Shown here: piece by piece, positions 1-6,624 of the stretch
Numbering within the stretch: the first letter of the stretch is position 1
Layout: every line of letters starts with the position of its first letter
NCBI GenBank assembly: GCA_019347785.1
Contig: JAHWKQ010000007.1
Span: forward strand, 1-23,205
DNA: 23,205 nt
Source of the DNA: Actinomycetota bacterium
GTDB taxonomy: Bacteria > Actinomycetota > Nitriliruptoria > Euzebyales > Egibacteraceae
Direction: 5' to 3'
Program-made: the position numbers and the translations under genes
The notes under the pieces: generated by a model
Seen by the model: the letters and a program-made list of their open reading frames with translations, nothing else
What the model was told of the DNA's origin: nothing
The model's database searches: none

Positions 1-1
1 G

Positions 2-445
2 TTCCAGCGCCTCGGCGAGGCGGCCGGGGTGACCGTGGTCGACGACTACGGCCACCATCCGACCGAGCTGCGGGCGGTCGTCGAGGCCGCTCGCCAGGCC
101 CGCCCCGACGATCGGGTCGTGGCGGTCTTCCAGCCGCATCGCTTCACCCGGACGGCCGCGCTGGGCACAGAGCTGGGGGTCGCCCTGGCGGAGGCCGACG
201 TGGCCGTGGTCACCGACGTGTACGCGGCGGGCGAGGCGCCGGTGCCCGGGGTCACCGGCGCGCTCGTCGCGGACGCGGCGAGAGACCGGCTGGCCGACAC
301 CCACTACGCCCCCCTGCTCGGCGACGCCGCCGACGTCGTGTCGCGGCTTGCCCGCCGGGGCGACCTGGTGCTCACTCTCGGTGCCGGCGACATCACCGAG
401 CTCGGCCCCGTGCTGCTGCGCCGGCTGGAGGAGCGACGTGGCTGA
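2..445 (+). CDS. murC: UDP-N-acetylmuramate--L-alanine ligase, C-terminal part (partial at window start)
   Basis: Only the last 147 residues of the gene are in the window; the frame is open from base 2. MurC adds L-alanine to UDP-MurNAc in the cytoplasm, an ATP-dependent step of peptidoglycan precursor synthesis. What is visible is the C-terminal Mur ligase domain, recognised by the DDYGHHPTE motif about 20 residues in and by VFQPHRFTRT, both characteristic of MurC rather than MurD, MurE or MurF. The segment ends with the usual domain close (LVLTLGAGDI followed by a basic tail). Its stop codon lies 8 bases inside the next gene, murB, so the two are probably translationally coupled. Upstream domains and the start cannot be seen. 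Confidence 0.95.
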   Translation, partial: FQRLGEAAGVTVVDDYGHHPTELRAVVEAARQARPDDRVVAVFQPHRFTRTAALGTELGVALAEADVAVVTDVYAAGEAPVPGVTGALVADAARDRLADTHYAPLLGDAADVVSRLARRGDLVLTLGAGDITELGPVLLRRLEERRG

Positions 446-1391
446 GCCCGGGCTCGTCGAGGGCCTGCGGGCCGCGGTCACCGGCGCCGTCAGCGCCGAC
501 GAGCCCCTCGCCAGGCACACGACGATGCGCGTCGGCGGCCCCGCCAGTGCCTACCTGCGCGCCGAGGACCCCGCGGACCTGGCCGCCGCGGGCCGGCTGT
601 GCGCCCGGCACGGGACGCCGTGGCTCATCCTCGGGCGGGGAAGCAACCTGCTCGTGGCTGACTCCGGCTGGCCGGGCCTCGTGGTGGCCCTGGGCCGGCG
701 CTTCCGCGGCGTCCGGGTGGACGGGGAGCGCGTGGTCGCCGGCGCAGCCGAGCCCATGCCGGTGCTGGCCAACGCCGTCGCGAGCCGCCGCCTGGGTGGG
801 CTCGCGTTCGGCGTCGCCATCCCGGGCACGCTCGGGGGCGCGGTGCGCATGAACGCCGGCGCTCACGGCCATGAGCTGTCAGAGGTCCTGGAGTGGGCCG
901 AGGTGGCCCGGCTGGACCGCGGGGGCGTGCGGGAGCGCCTGGCCGCAGCCGACCTTCGCATGGCCTACCGGCGCACCGCCCTGCCGACGGATGCGGTGGT
1001 GCTGCGCGCGGCCCTGCGGCTGCGCCGGGCCGACGCACAGACGCTGGTCGGCCAGATGGCCGAGATGCGCCGGTGGCGCCGGGAGCACCAGCCGATCAAC
1101 GAGCCCTCCTGCGGCAGCGTGTTCCGCAACCCCGACGGCGACAGCGCGGGGCGGCTGATCGAGGCGTCCGGCATGAAGGGGTACCGCGTCGGCGGCGCCC
1201 GCATCAGCGAGAAGCACGCGAACTTCATCACGTGCGCCCGGGCAGCGACCGCGAGCGACGTCCACCGGGTGATCCGCGACGTACAGGCCGTGGTGGAGGC
1301 CCGCCACGGCGTCGAGCTGCGCACGGAGGTCGTGCTGGCCGGCTTCGCGCCGGCCGGTGAATCCGTCGACAGCCCGGGGCCGGCCGGATGA
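438..1391 (+). CDS. murB: UDP-N-acetylenolpyruvoylglucosamine reductase (MurB)
   Basis: This 317-residue protein reduces UDP-GlcNAc-enolpyruvate to UDP-MurNAc using NADPH and FAD, in the cytoplasm. The FAD-binding half shows GRGSNLLV (about 67-73) and IPGTLGGAVRMNAG (about 128-141). The catalytic half has SCGSVFRNP (about 224-232), whose second serine is the expected proton donor, and TEVVLAG near the end (about 296-302), supplying the conserved glutamate. The reading frame stays open upstream to an ATG at 348, but the GTG at 438 is preferred: GGAGGAG at 427-433 sits 4 bases before it, and the predicted N-terminus matches the family's usual length. It overlaps murC by 8 bases and ftsQ by 4 (ATGA). 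A separate murB between murC and ftsQ fits an actinobacterial division cluster. Confidence 0.95.
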   Translation: MAEPGLVEGLRAAVTGAVSADEPLARHTTMRVGGPASAYLRAEDPADLAAAGRLCARHGTPWLILGRGSNLLVADSGWPGLVVALGRRFRGVRVDGERVVAGAAEPMPVLANAVASRRLGGLAFGVAIPGTLGGAVRMNAGAHGHELSEVLEWAEVARLDRGGVRERLAAADLRMAYRRTALPTDAVVLRAALRLRRADAQTLVGQMAEMRRWRREHQPINEPSCGSVFRNPDGDSAGRLIEASGMKGYRVGGARISEKHANFITCARAATASDVHRVIRDVQAVVEARHGVELRTEVVLAGFAPAGESVDSPGPAG

Positions 1392-2206
1392 CCGTCATGA
1401 GCGAGTCCCGCCGCCCCGTCGACGAGCGCATCCGCAGCCGTCGGCGCGCCGTCGCGCGTCAGAACGCCCGGCTGCGGCGGCGGGTGACCCTCAGTGTCCT
1501 GGCGGTCCTGGCGCTGGCCGCGGCCGCCGTCGCCGTGGCCCGGTCGCCGCTGTTCGACGTGACCGCCGTGCGCGTGCTCGGCGTGTCGGGGGCCAAGGCG
1601 CGGAAGGTCCGCGCCGCCGCCGACCTGACCACGGGCCAGAGCCTGCTGTCGGTCGACCTCGAGACGGTCGCGGGCCGCATCGAGCGGCTCGGGTGGGTTG
1701 CCGAGGTGTCACTGGAGCGTCTCCCCCCCGCGACGCTGCGCATCAACGTCCGGGAGCGCCGCCCGGCGGTCGTTCTGCTGGCCCGGGGAGCCCCCTGGCT
1801 CGTCGACGAGCAGGGTGTGGTGCTGGCCCGCGGCCGGGATCCCGGGCTCGCGATCGTGGAGGCCCCTCAGGCATCCCCGGAGCCGCCGCTGGGCCGGGGT
1901 GTCGGCGATCCCGCGGTCGCCAACGCGCTGGCCGTGCGCCGCCGGCTGCCGGCCGCGCTGGCGGCCGACGTGCGCCGCTACCACGCCCCGGACGTGCCCG
2001 GGCTGCGCCTGCTGCACGACTCGGGGGTCTGGGTCCGCTTCGGCTCCGCCGAGCGCGTCGCGCTCAAGGCCCGCGTGCTCGACGCCATGCTCGCCCAGAT
2101 CCGCTCCCACGCCAGGAGCAACGGCATCGACCCGCGGGACGGCCTGACGGCCGTGGCCGAGGTGGACGTGCGCGCGCCCGACAACCCGGTGATCGTGCCG
2201 CGCTGA
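1388..2206 (+). CDS. ftsQ: Cell division protein FtsQ
   Basis: FtsQ (DivIB) is a bitopic membrane protein of the divisome that links FtsB/FtsL to other division proteins. The 272 residues have the expected order: a basic cytoplasmic tail (about 1-32, rich in arginine), one membrane helix (about 33-51, VTLSVLAVLALAAAAVAV), a POTRA domain starting at PLFDVTAVRVLGVSG (about 54-125, including ERLGWVAEVSLERLPPATL), then the FtsQ beta domain. The ATG at 1388 overlaps the murB stop as ATGA; a second in-frame ATG at 1397 is a possible alternative start. No ftsA follows, which is normal for Actinobacteria. Sequence identity across this family is low, so the assignment rests on architecture and position. 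Confidence 0.92.
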   Translation: MTVMSESRRPVDERIRSRRRAVARQNARLRRRVTLSVLAVLALAAAAVAVARSPLFDVTAVRVLGVSGAKARKVRAAADLTTGQSLLSVDLETVAGRIERLGWVAEVSLERLPPATLRINVRERRPAVVLLARGAPWLVDEQGVVLARGRDPGLAIVEAPQASPEPPLGRGVGDPAVANALAVRRRLPAALAADVRRYHAPDVPGLRLLHDSGVWVRFGSAERVALKARVLDAMLAQIRSHARSNGIDPRDGLTAVAEVDVRAPDNPVIVPR

Positions 2207-2461
2207 CGCGGTGCCGTGGACCCACGCGTCCCGCCCGTGTGCCCGGCCGCTTTTTCGACACGGATGGTTGCTTGTGGCGCGGCCCCCGTCTATGGTCACC
2301 CGACACGGCAGGTTGACATAACCGTGAGCCTGAAGTTCAGGGTGAGTGTCAACGGTTCCCCCCGCCGTACAAGGGAGCCGCGCGACCCGCCGGCCACCGC
2401 GCGAAGAGGGCAGCCGCCGCTGCCCCGACGCGCGGGAGGAGACACGAGAAGGAGATCGCCC
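2207..2461 (+). promoter_or_regulatory. ftsQ-ftsZ intergenic regulatory region
   Basis: This 255-base gap is the longest non-coding stretch in the division cluster and probably carries ftsZ's own promoter. The best sigma-70-like pair is TTGCTT (2268-2273), a 17-base spacer and TATGGT (2291-2296). It also contains GACAC at 2257, 2302 and 2441 and GTGTC at 2346. GACAC is the core of the WhiA binding site, and WhiA is known to activate ftsZ in Streptomyces. A perfect 13-bp palindrome, CCTGAAGTTCAGG, lies at 2329-2341, flanked by GTTGACA (2312) and TGTCAAC (2347). Promoter activity and WhiA control are inferences; the motifs are directly visible. Confidence 0.5.
2268..2296 (+). promoter_or_regulatory. 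Candidate ftsZ promoter
   Basis: TTGCTT at 2268-2273 and TATGGT at 2291-2296 are separated by 17 bases, the optimal spacing for the housekeeping sigma factor. Transcription from here would give a leader of about 160 bases before ftsZ. The nearby TTGACA (2313-2318) looks like a better -35, but no -10-like hexamer follows at the right distance. Confidence 0.4.
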
Positions 2462-3610
2462 GTGGTGGCACCTCAGAACTACCTTGCCGTCATCAAGGTC
2501 GTCGGGATCGGCGGGGGCGGCGTCAATGCGGTCAACCGCATGATCGAGGCCGGGCTGAAGGGCGCGGAGTTCATCGCCGTGAACACCGACGCCCAGGTCC
2601 TGCTCATGTCCGACGCGGACGTGAAGCTGGACATCGGGCGCGAGCTGACGCGCGGCCTGGGCGCGGGCAGCGACCCGGAGGTGGGCCGCAAGGCGGCCGA
2701 GGAGCACCGCCCCGACCTCGAGGAGACGCTCAAGGGCGCCGACATGGTCTTCGTGACCTGCGGCGAGGGCGGCGGCACCGGCACGGGCGGCGCGCCGGTG
2801 GTGTCCGAGATCGCCAAGGCCGCCGGCGCCCTGACCATCGGGGTCGTCACGCGCCCGTTCACCTTCGAGGGCCGGCGGCGCAGCGTGCAGGCCGAGCGGG
2901 GCATGGAGCACCTGCGGGAGGCCGTCGACACGCTGATCGTCATCCCAAACGACCGGCTCCTGGAGATCTCCGACGACGAGACGTCGGTGCTGCAGGCGTT
3001 CCGACTGGCCGACGACGTGCTGCTGCACGGCGTGCAGGGCATCACGGACCTCATCACCACGCCCGGCCTGATCAACACCGACTTCGCCGACGTGTCGACG
3101 ATCATGCGCGACGCCGGGGGGGCGCTCATGGGCATCGGCAAGGCCCGCGGCCAGAACCGCGCGCTGGAGGCGGCACGGATGGCGATCAGCTCGCCGTTGC
3201 TGGAGGCCTCCGTCGAGGGCGCCCGCGGGGTGCTGCTGACGATCTCCGGCGGCAGCGACCTGGGCCTGTTCGAGGTCAACGAGGCGGCGGACATCATCGC
3301 CCAGGCCGCCGACCCGGAGGCCAACATCATCTTCGGCACGGTCATCGACGACGCCCTCGGCGACGAGGTCAAGGTCACGGTCATCGCCGCGGGCTTCGAG
3401 GAGCACAAGACCGAGGCCGACCGTCGGCCGGCCGGGGGCCTGCGCGCGGTGCCCCGCCAGTCCCCGTCGCGACAGCCCCGCCAGGCGCCCGCCGGACCGT
3501 CGCGCCCGGCGGGGGTCCAGGAGGCGGCCGGGGAGTCGTCCCGCCCAGGGCCACGCCGGGAGGGCGCCCGGGACGACGATCTGGACATCCCCTCGTTCCT
3601 GAAGCGGTGA
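2462..3610 (+). CDS. ftsZ: Cell division protein FtsZ
   Basis: FtsZ is the tubulin-like GTPase that polymerises into the cytokinetic ring. The 382-residue protein opens with APQNYLAVIKVVGIGGGGVNA, the usual actinobacterial N-terminus. It carries the GTP signature GGGTGTGG (about 103-110), RPFTFEGRRR (131-140) and the T7 loop NTDFADV (about 205-211) needed for GTP hydrolysis in the next subunit. The globular core ends near residue 312; a Pro/Arg/Gly-rich linker follows, then the C-terminal peptide DDDLDIPSFLKR, which docks SepF. The GTG at 2462 is chosen because AGAAGGAGA (2447-2455) lies 6 bases upstream; the adjacent GTG at 2465 is an alternative. The frame is open much further upstream, but that part has no FtsZ similarity. 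A cysteine (C100) stands where alanine is common before the GTP signature. Confidence 0.98.
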   Translation: MVAPQNYLAVIKVVGIGGGGVNAVNRMIEAGLKGAEFIAVNTDAQVLLMSDADVKLDIGRELTRGLGAGSDPEVGRKAAEEHRPDLEETLKGADMVFVTCGEGGGTGTGGAPVVSEIAKAAGALTIGVVTRPFTFEGRRRSVQAERGMEHLREAVDTLIVIPNDRLLEISDDETSVLQAFRLADDVLLHGVQGITDLITTPGLINTDFADVSTIMRDAGGALMGIGKARGQNRALEAARMAISSPLLEASVEGARGVLLTISGGSDLGLFEVNEAADIIAQAADPEANIIFGTVIDDALGDEVKVTVIAAGFEEHKTEADRRPAGGLRAVPRQSPSRQPRQAPAGPSRPAGVQEAAGESSRPGPRREGARDDDLDIPSFLKR

Positions 3611-4440
3611 GCCGCCGCGGCCGTGAGGCCGTCGCGTCCGCCCCGGCCTGCCCGGAGGACGAGGACGTCCGGCTGGCGTTCTCGGACCGCCACCACGGCA
3701 ACATGTCGCTCGTGGTCGCCGGACGGGGGCAGTCGGCACCCGACCCCGGCGTCCAGGCCGCGCGGGCGGGGATTCTGGCCGTCGTGGGGGCGACCCCGGG
3801 CGACGCGGTGTTCATGGAGCAGGTGCACGGGGGCCGCGTCGCGCGGGTCACCGGAGCCGACCGGGGCCGCGGCGCGAATGGCCGAGACCATGCGGTCCCC
3901 GGGTGTGACGCCCTGGTCACGAGCGAGGCCGGCCTCGCCCTCGTCGTGCTGGTCGCCGACTGCGTGCCGGTGCTGCTCGTCGACCCCGGCGGCTCGGTGG
4001 CGGCGGTCCACGCCGGCCGGGGCGGGGTCGTGGCCGGCGTCGTCCCCGCCGCGGTCGACGCGCTGGGCGCCACGCGCCGGGCCGACGTGCTCGCCGTGCT
4101 GGGCCCGGCCATCGGCGGCTGCTGCTACGAGGTGCCCCCGACGATGGCCGACGCGGTCTGCCGCGTCGTGCCGGCCGCGCACGCCACGACCACCTGGGGG
4201 ACGCGTGCCGTGGACCTGCCGGCGGCCGTCACCGCACAGCTCGCGGCGGCCGGGGTGCGGCGGGTCCGGCTCCAGGGCGGCTGCACCCGCTGCGGCTCGG
4301 ACCGATGGTTCAGCCACCGGGCCGCGCGCGAGGGGACCCGCACACAGGGCCGTCAGGCCGGCGTCATCCACCGTCAGCGGCGGCCCGGGGCGGGTTGTGC
4401 GGGGATCCACGATGGTGTTTCTAGACTGGCACGACCATGA
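3607..4440 (+). CDS. pgeF: PgeF/YfiH-family protein (laccase-domain, peptidoglycan editing factor)
   Basis: This 277-residue protein belongs to the YfiH/PgeF family (multicopper polyphenol oxidase fold). Members have been described as purine nucleoside phosphorylases and adenosine deaminases, and as factors preventing L-Ser misincorporation into peptidoglycan in E. coli. The metal/active-site residues are present: H74 in QVHGG, C119 in ADCVPVLL, and H135 in VHAGRGG. The C-terminal CTRCGSDRWFSHR and QGRQAGVI correspond to the family's Ct...FFSyR and GR.agvi segments. About 23 residues beyond the usual end form an unconserved tail. The GTG start at 3607 overlaps the ftsZ stop as GTGA; no strong ribosome site is seen, suggesting translational coupling. 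Its place after ftsZ is standard in Actinobacteria. Confidence 0.9.
   Translation: MSRRGREAVASAPACPEDEDVRLAFSDRHHGNMSLVVAGRGQSAPDPGVQAARAGILAVVGATPGDAVFMEQVHGGRVARVTGADRGRGANGRDHAVPGCDALVTSEAGLALVVLVADCVPVLLVDPGGSVAAVHAGRGGVVAGVVPAAVDALGATRRADVLAVLGPAIGGCCYEVPPTMADAVCRVVPAAHATTTWGTRAVDLPAAVTAQLAAAGVRRVRLQGGCTRCGSDRWFSHRAAREGTRTQGRQAGVIHRQRRPGAGCAGIHDGVSRLARP
4422..4427 (+). promoter_or_regulatory. Candidate -10 box for leaderless yggS mRNA
   Basis: TAGACT at 4422-4427 lies inside the 3' end of pgeF, with 9 bases between it and the yggS ATG. A transcript starting at or next to that ATG would be leaderless, which is common in Actinobacteria. No Shine-Dalgarno sequence precedes the ATG, in agreement. 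A -35 is not clear; TTGTGC (4395-4400) is 21 bases away, too far to be convincing. Confidence 0.4.
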
Positions 4441-5180
4441 CCCCCGCCTCCGACCTGTCGGTCTCCGGACCGTCCACCGGCCACGACACGACCGTGCGCG
4501 GGCGCGACGTCGCCGTCCGCCTGGACGCGGTGCGCCGACGGCTGCGCGCGGCCGCGTCGCGGGCGGGGCGGGACGGCGACGCGGTCGCGCTCGTGGCGGT
4601 CAGCAAGGCGTTCGGGACCCCGGCGGTCATGGCCGCGCGGAGGGCGGGACAGGTCCACTTCGGCGAGAGCCGGGTTCAGGAACTGGTCGCCAAGGCCGGG
4701 GAGGTCGACGACGGCGTCCGCTGGCACTTCGTCGGCCACCTGCAGCGAAACAAGGCGGCCGACGCCGTTGCCCGGTGCGAGCTCATCCACTCGGTGGACC
4801 GGCTGCGGCTGGCGCGTGAGGTCGCCGCCCGCGCCCGACGGGCGTCGAAGGTGCAGCGGGTGCTGGTGCAGGTCAACGTCGGTGAGGATCCCGACAAGGG
4901 TGGCTGCGCCGTGGCCGCGACGCCGGAGCTGCTCGCGGCGCTGGACGGGCTCGCCGGCGTGGAGTGCGTCGGGCTCATGACGATCCCGCCGCTGGACGTC
5001 GACCCCCGCCCGCTGTTCCGCCGTCTGCGGGAGCTGCGCGACGAGCACCGGGAGCGGTTTGCCCGGGTCGCGCACCTTTCCATGGGAATGACCCACGACT
5101 TCGAGATCGCCGTCGAGGAGGGCGCCACGATCGTCCGCGTCGGTGAGGCGGTCTTCGGTCCCCGACCCCCCACCCGATAG
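4437..5180 (+). CDS. yggS: YggS-family pyridoxal phosphate homeostasis protein
   Basis: This 247-residue protein is a PLP-binding, alanine-racemase-fold (type III) protein of the YggS/PROSC family, involved in vitamin B6 and amino-acid homeostasis and without known catalytic activity. K57 in LVAVSKAFG is the PLP lysine. Other family motifs are HFGESRVQEL, WHFVGHLQRNK, VQVNVGEDPDKGG, GLMTIPP, and the phosphate-binding LSMGMTHDFEIAVEEGATIVRVGEAVFG near the end. The first 25 or so residues are an unconserved extension. The ATG overlaps the pgeF stop (ATGA). In Actinobacteria and Firmicutes this gene lies beside sepF in the division cluster, as it does here. Confidence 0.94.
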   Translation: MTPASDLSVSGPSTGHDTTVRGRDVAVRLDAVRRRLRAAASRAGRDGDAVALVAVSKAFGTPAVMAARRAGQVHFGESRVQELVAKAGEVDDGVRWHFVGHLQRNKAADAVARCELIHSVDRLRLAREVAARARRASKVQRVLVQVNVGEDPDKGGCAVAATPELLAALDGLAGVECVGLMTIPPLDVDPRPLFRRLRELRDEHRERFARVAHLSMGMTHDFEIAVEEGATIVRVGEAVFGPRPPTR

Positions 5181-5197
5181 AGCAAGCGAGCACGCAC

Positions 5198-5698
5198 ATG
5201 TCGAAGATCAGGAAAGCGATGGCCTGGCTGGGGCTGGTCGAGGACTACGACGACGACTACGACGAGCCTGACGCGCCTGAGCCCGGGCGTCAGCACGCGT
5301 CGGTGGCGGCGTCGCGGGGCGAGCAGTCCAACGTCCGGCGGATCGCGCCGACGCGGGTGCCCGAGCGCGGGCCGGACCCCTCGCGCGGATCGCCCGCGTC
5401 CGGCACGCGCTCCGTGACGTCGGGCAAGGTGCACGTCACCGAGCCGTCGACGTTCAACGACGTCGAGGAGATCGGCGAGCGCTTCCGCAACGGCATCCCG
5501 GTGATCATGAACCTGGCCGGCGCCAACGAGGCGGTCGCCAAGCGGCTGCTGGACTTCGCCTCGGGTCTGATCTACGGCCTCGACGGTCGCATCGAGCGGG
5601 TCGGCGACCGGGTCTTCCTGCTCACGCCGCTCGGCGTGGACGTGTCCACCGAGGAACGCCGCCAGCTGAGCGAGCGCGGCTTCTTCAACCAGGCCTGA
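5198..5698 (+). CDS. sepF: Cell division protein SepF
   Basis: SepF tethers FtsZ to the membrane and takes the place of FtsA in Actinobacteria. The 166 residues begin with an amphipathic membrane-binding helix (about 1-14, MSKIRKAMAWLGLV). A strongly acidic stretch (EDYDDDYDEPD) and a disordered linker follow, then the SepF core (about 77-150: KVHVTEPSTFNDVEEIGERF, then RNGIPVIMNLAG, FASGLIYGLDG, and VFLLTPLGVDVS). It starts 17 bases after yggS with only a weak purine-rich ribosome site. Its predicted partner is the FtsZ C-terminal peptide DLDIPSFLKR encoded upstream. Confidence 0.96.
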   Translation: MSKIRKAMAWLGLVEDYDDDYDEPDAPEPGRQHASVAASRGEQSNVRRIAPTRVPERGPDPSRGSPASGTRSVTSGKVHVTEPSTFNDVEEIGERFRNGIPVIMNLAGANEAVAKRLLDFASGLIYGLDGRIERVGDRVFLLTPLGVDVSTEERRQLSERGFFNQA

Positions 5699-5704
5699 GA
5701 TCCC

Positions 5705-5956
5705 ATGGCCATCGTCTGCCTCCTGCTGCAGCTGTACGTCCTGGTGCTCATCGCCCGGATCATCCTGTCGTGGATCCCCAGCGTCCCCGAGCCGGTGGCG
5801 CCGCTGGCCAACGGGACCCGGGCGCTGACCGACCCGGTGCTGGAGCCGGTGCGCCGTGTCGTGCCGCCCCTGCGGATCGGCATGGCCGCCCTCGACCTGT
5901 CACCCATCCTCGTCTTCATCGGCATCCAGGTCCTGTCGGGCATCCTGTGTCGGTAG
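5705..5956 (+). CDS. YggT-family small membrane protein
   Basis: This 83-residue protein has two hydrophobic segments, about residues 2-24 (AIVCLLLQLYVLVLIARIILSW begins it) and 62-81, joined by a loop containing PxxEPVRRVVPPLRIG, the YggT family signature. The biochemical role of YggT is not settled; in Actinobacteria it lies between sepF and divIVA and is thought to take part in division or polar growth. The ATG lies 6 bases after the sepF stop without a clear ribosome site, so reinitiation is likely. Confidence 0.9.
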   Translation: MAIVCLLLQLYVLVLIARIILSWIPSVPEPVAPLANGTRALTDPVLEPVRRVVPPLRIGMAALDLSPILVFIGIQVLSGILCR

Positions 5957-5964
5957 GATCATCC

Positions 5965-6492
5965 ATGACGCCGGCCCCCGAGGACGTCGCCCGGCCCCGG
6001 TTCTCCCGGCGCCTCCGCGGCTATGACCGCCAGCAGGTCGACGCGTTCATCGAGCGGCTGACGCGGGGGCTGGCGGAGACGGCCGCCGAGCGCGAGGCGC
6101 TCGTCGAGCGCGTCCAGCGGCTCGAGGAGCTGCACGGCGACATCGAGGACATCGAGCGCGTCCGCCAGGAGACGGCCGCCGCGGCGCGCCAGCACGCCGA
6201 CGAGGTCGTCGCCGACGCCCGGGCCGCCGCGGAGGCCATCGCCCACGAGGGCCGCCGCAAGGCCGCGGCCGAGCTGGAGCGGGCCCGCGACGTCGCCCTC
6301 GGCATCGAGCGTGCCGTCGAGGACCTGCGACGCTACCGCCTCGACTACCTGGAGCGGCTGCGGGCCGTCATCGCCGAGCAGCTGGCGGAGCTGGAGCGGA
6401 CCGGCGAGCTGCCCGAGCCGCCCCCGCAGCTGCGGGCCACGGCCGACGAGGCCGTCAGCGCGGTCGCCGACGAGGTCGGCGGCGCCGCCTAG
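5965..6492 (+). CDS. divIVA: DivIVA-domain protein
   Basis: This 175-residue protein has the N-terminal DivIVA lipid-binding domain (PEDVARPRFSRRLRGYD followed by QQVDAFIERL, about residues 5-32), then a long Arg/Glu/Ala-rich coiled coil (about 33-148) and a Pro-rich, alanine-rich tail. DivIVA/Wag31 marks negatively curved poles and directs apical growth in Actinobacteria. Here the coiled coil is short and there is no second conserved C-terminal coil, so it may be a reduced DivIVA or a SepIVA-like relative. The ATG at 5965 follows GTAGGAT (5953-5959) at 5 bases; an in-frame GTG at 5947 is a less likely start. A much longer open frame upstream overlaps yggT and is not real. Confidence 0.85.
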   Translation: MTPAPEDVARPRFSRRLRGYDRQQVDAFIERLTRGLAETAAEREALVERVQRLEELHGDIEDIERVRQETAAAARQHADEVVADARAAAEAIAHEGRRKAAAELERARDVALGIERAVEDLRRYRLDYLERLRAVIAEQLAELERTGELPEPPPQLRATADEAVSAVADEVGGAA

Positions 6493-6536
6493 CCACCCCC
6501 GCACCCGGTCCCTGCGAAACCGCTGTACCCGACATC

Positions 6537-6565
6537 TTGTCCGACCTCTGGTACACACCTAATAT
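6537..6565 (+). promoter_or_regulatory. Promoter of the demethylation operon
   Basis: TTGTCC (6537-6542), a 17-base spacer and TAATAT (6560-6565) form the clearest sigma-70-type promoter in the window, and the AT-rich -10 stands out in very GC-rich DNA. The likely start near 6572 gives a leader of about 50 bases containing a perfect 6-bp GC hairpin (6586-6591 with 6597-6602) and the ribosome site GGTGGAG (6614-6620). The gap 6493-6624 holds no other gene. The spacer and -10 overlap the putative regulator operator described separately. Confidence 0.7.
6547..6565 (+). promoter_or_regulatory. Putative GntR operator, copy 1 (before dimethylglycine oxidase gene)
   Basis: TCTGGTACACACCTAATAT is matched at 17 of 19 positions by the element at 12151-12169 in front of the gntR gene. 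It contains GGT-N4-ACC, a short inverted repeat of the type bound by GntR/FCD dimers, and it covers the spacer and -10 box. Binding there would be expected to repress. That the GntR protein of this island binds it is an inference from its occurrence only before that regulator and before the first operon gene. Confidence 0.6.
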
Positions 6566-6624
6566 ATCAGTGGCCGCGCCACCTTCCCCGCGTCGGGCGG
6601 GGCAGGCCGTGAGGGTGGAGATCG

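Noticed and set aside
2313..2341. TTGACA as the -35 box of the ftsZ promoter
   Set aside because: The bases 16-18 downstream (around 2335-2342) do not resemble a -10 hexamer; TTGCTT/TATGGT is better.
1709..3739. Long open frame on the - strand opposite ftsQ and ftsZ
   Set aside because: It is a GC-rich shadow of genes with clear homology; its composition is His/Arg/Ala rich and no domain is recognisable.
6566..6624. Glycine or folate riboswitch in the leader of the demethylation operon
   Set aside because: The leader is about 50 bases with only one short GC hairpin, too small for a known riboswitch of these classes.
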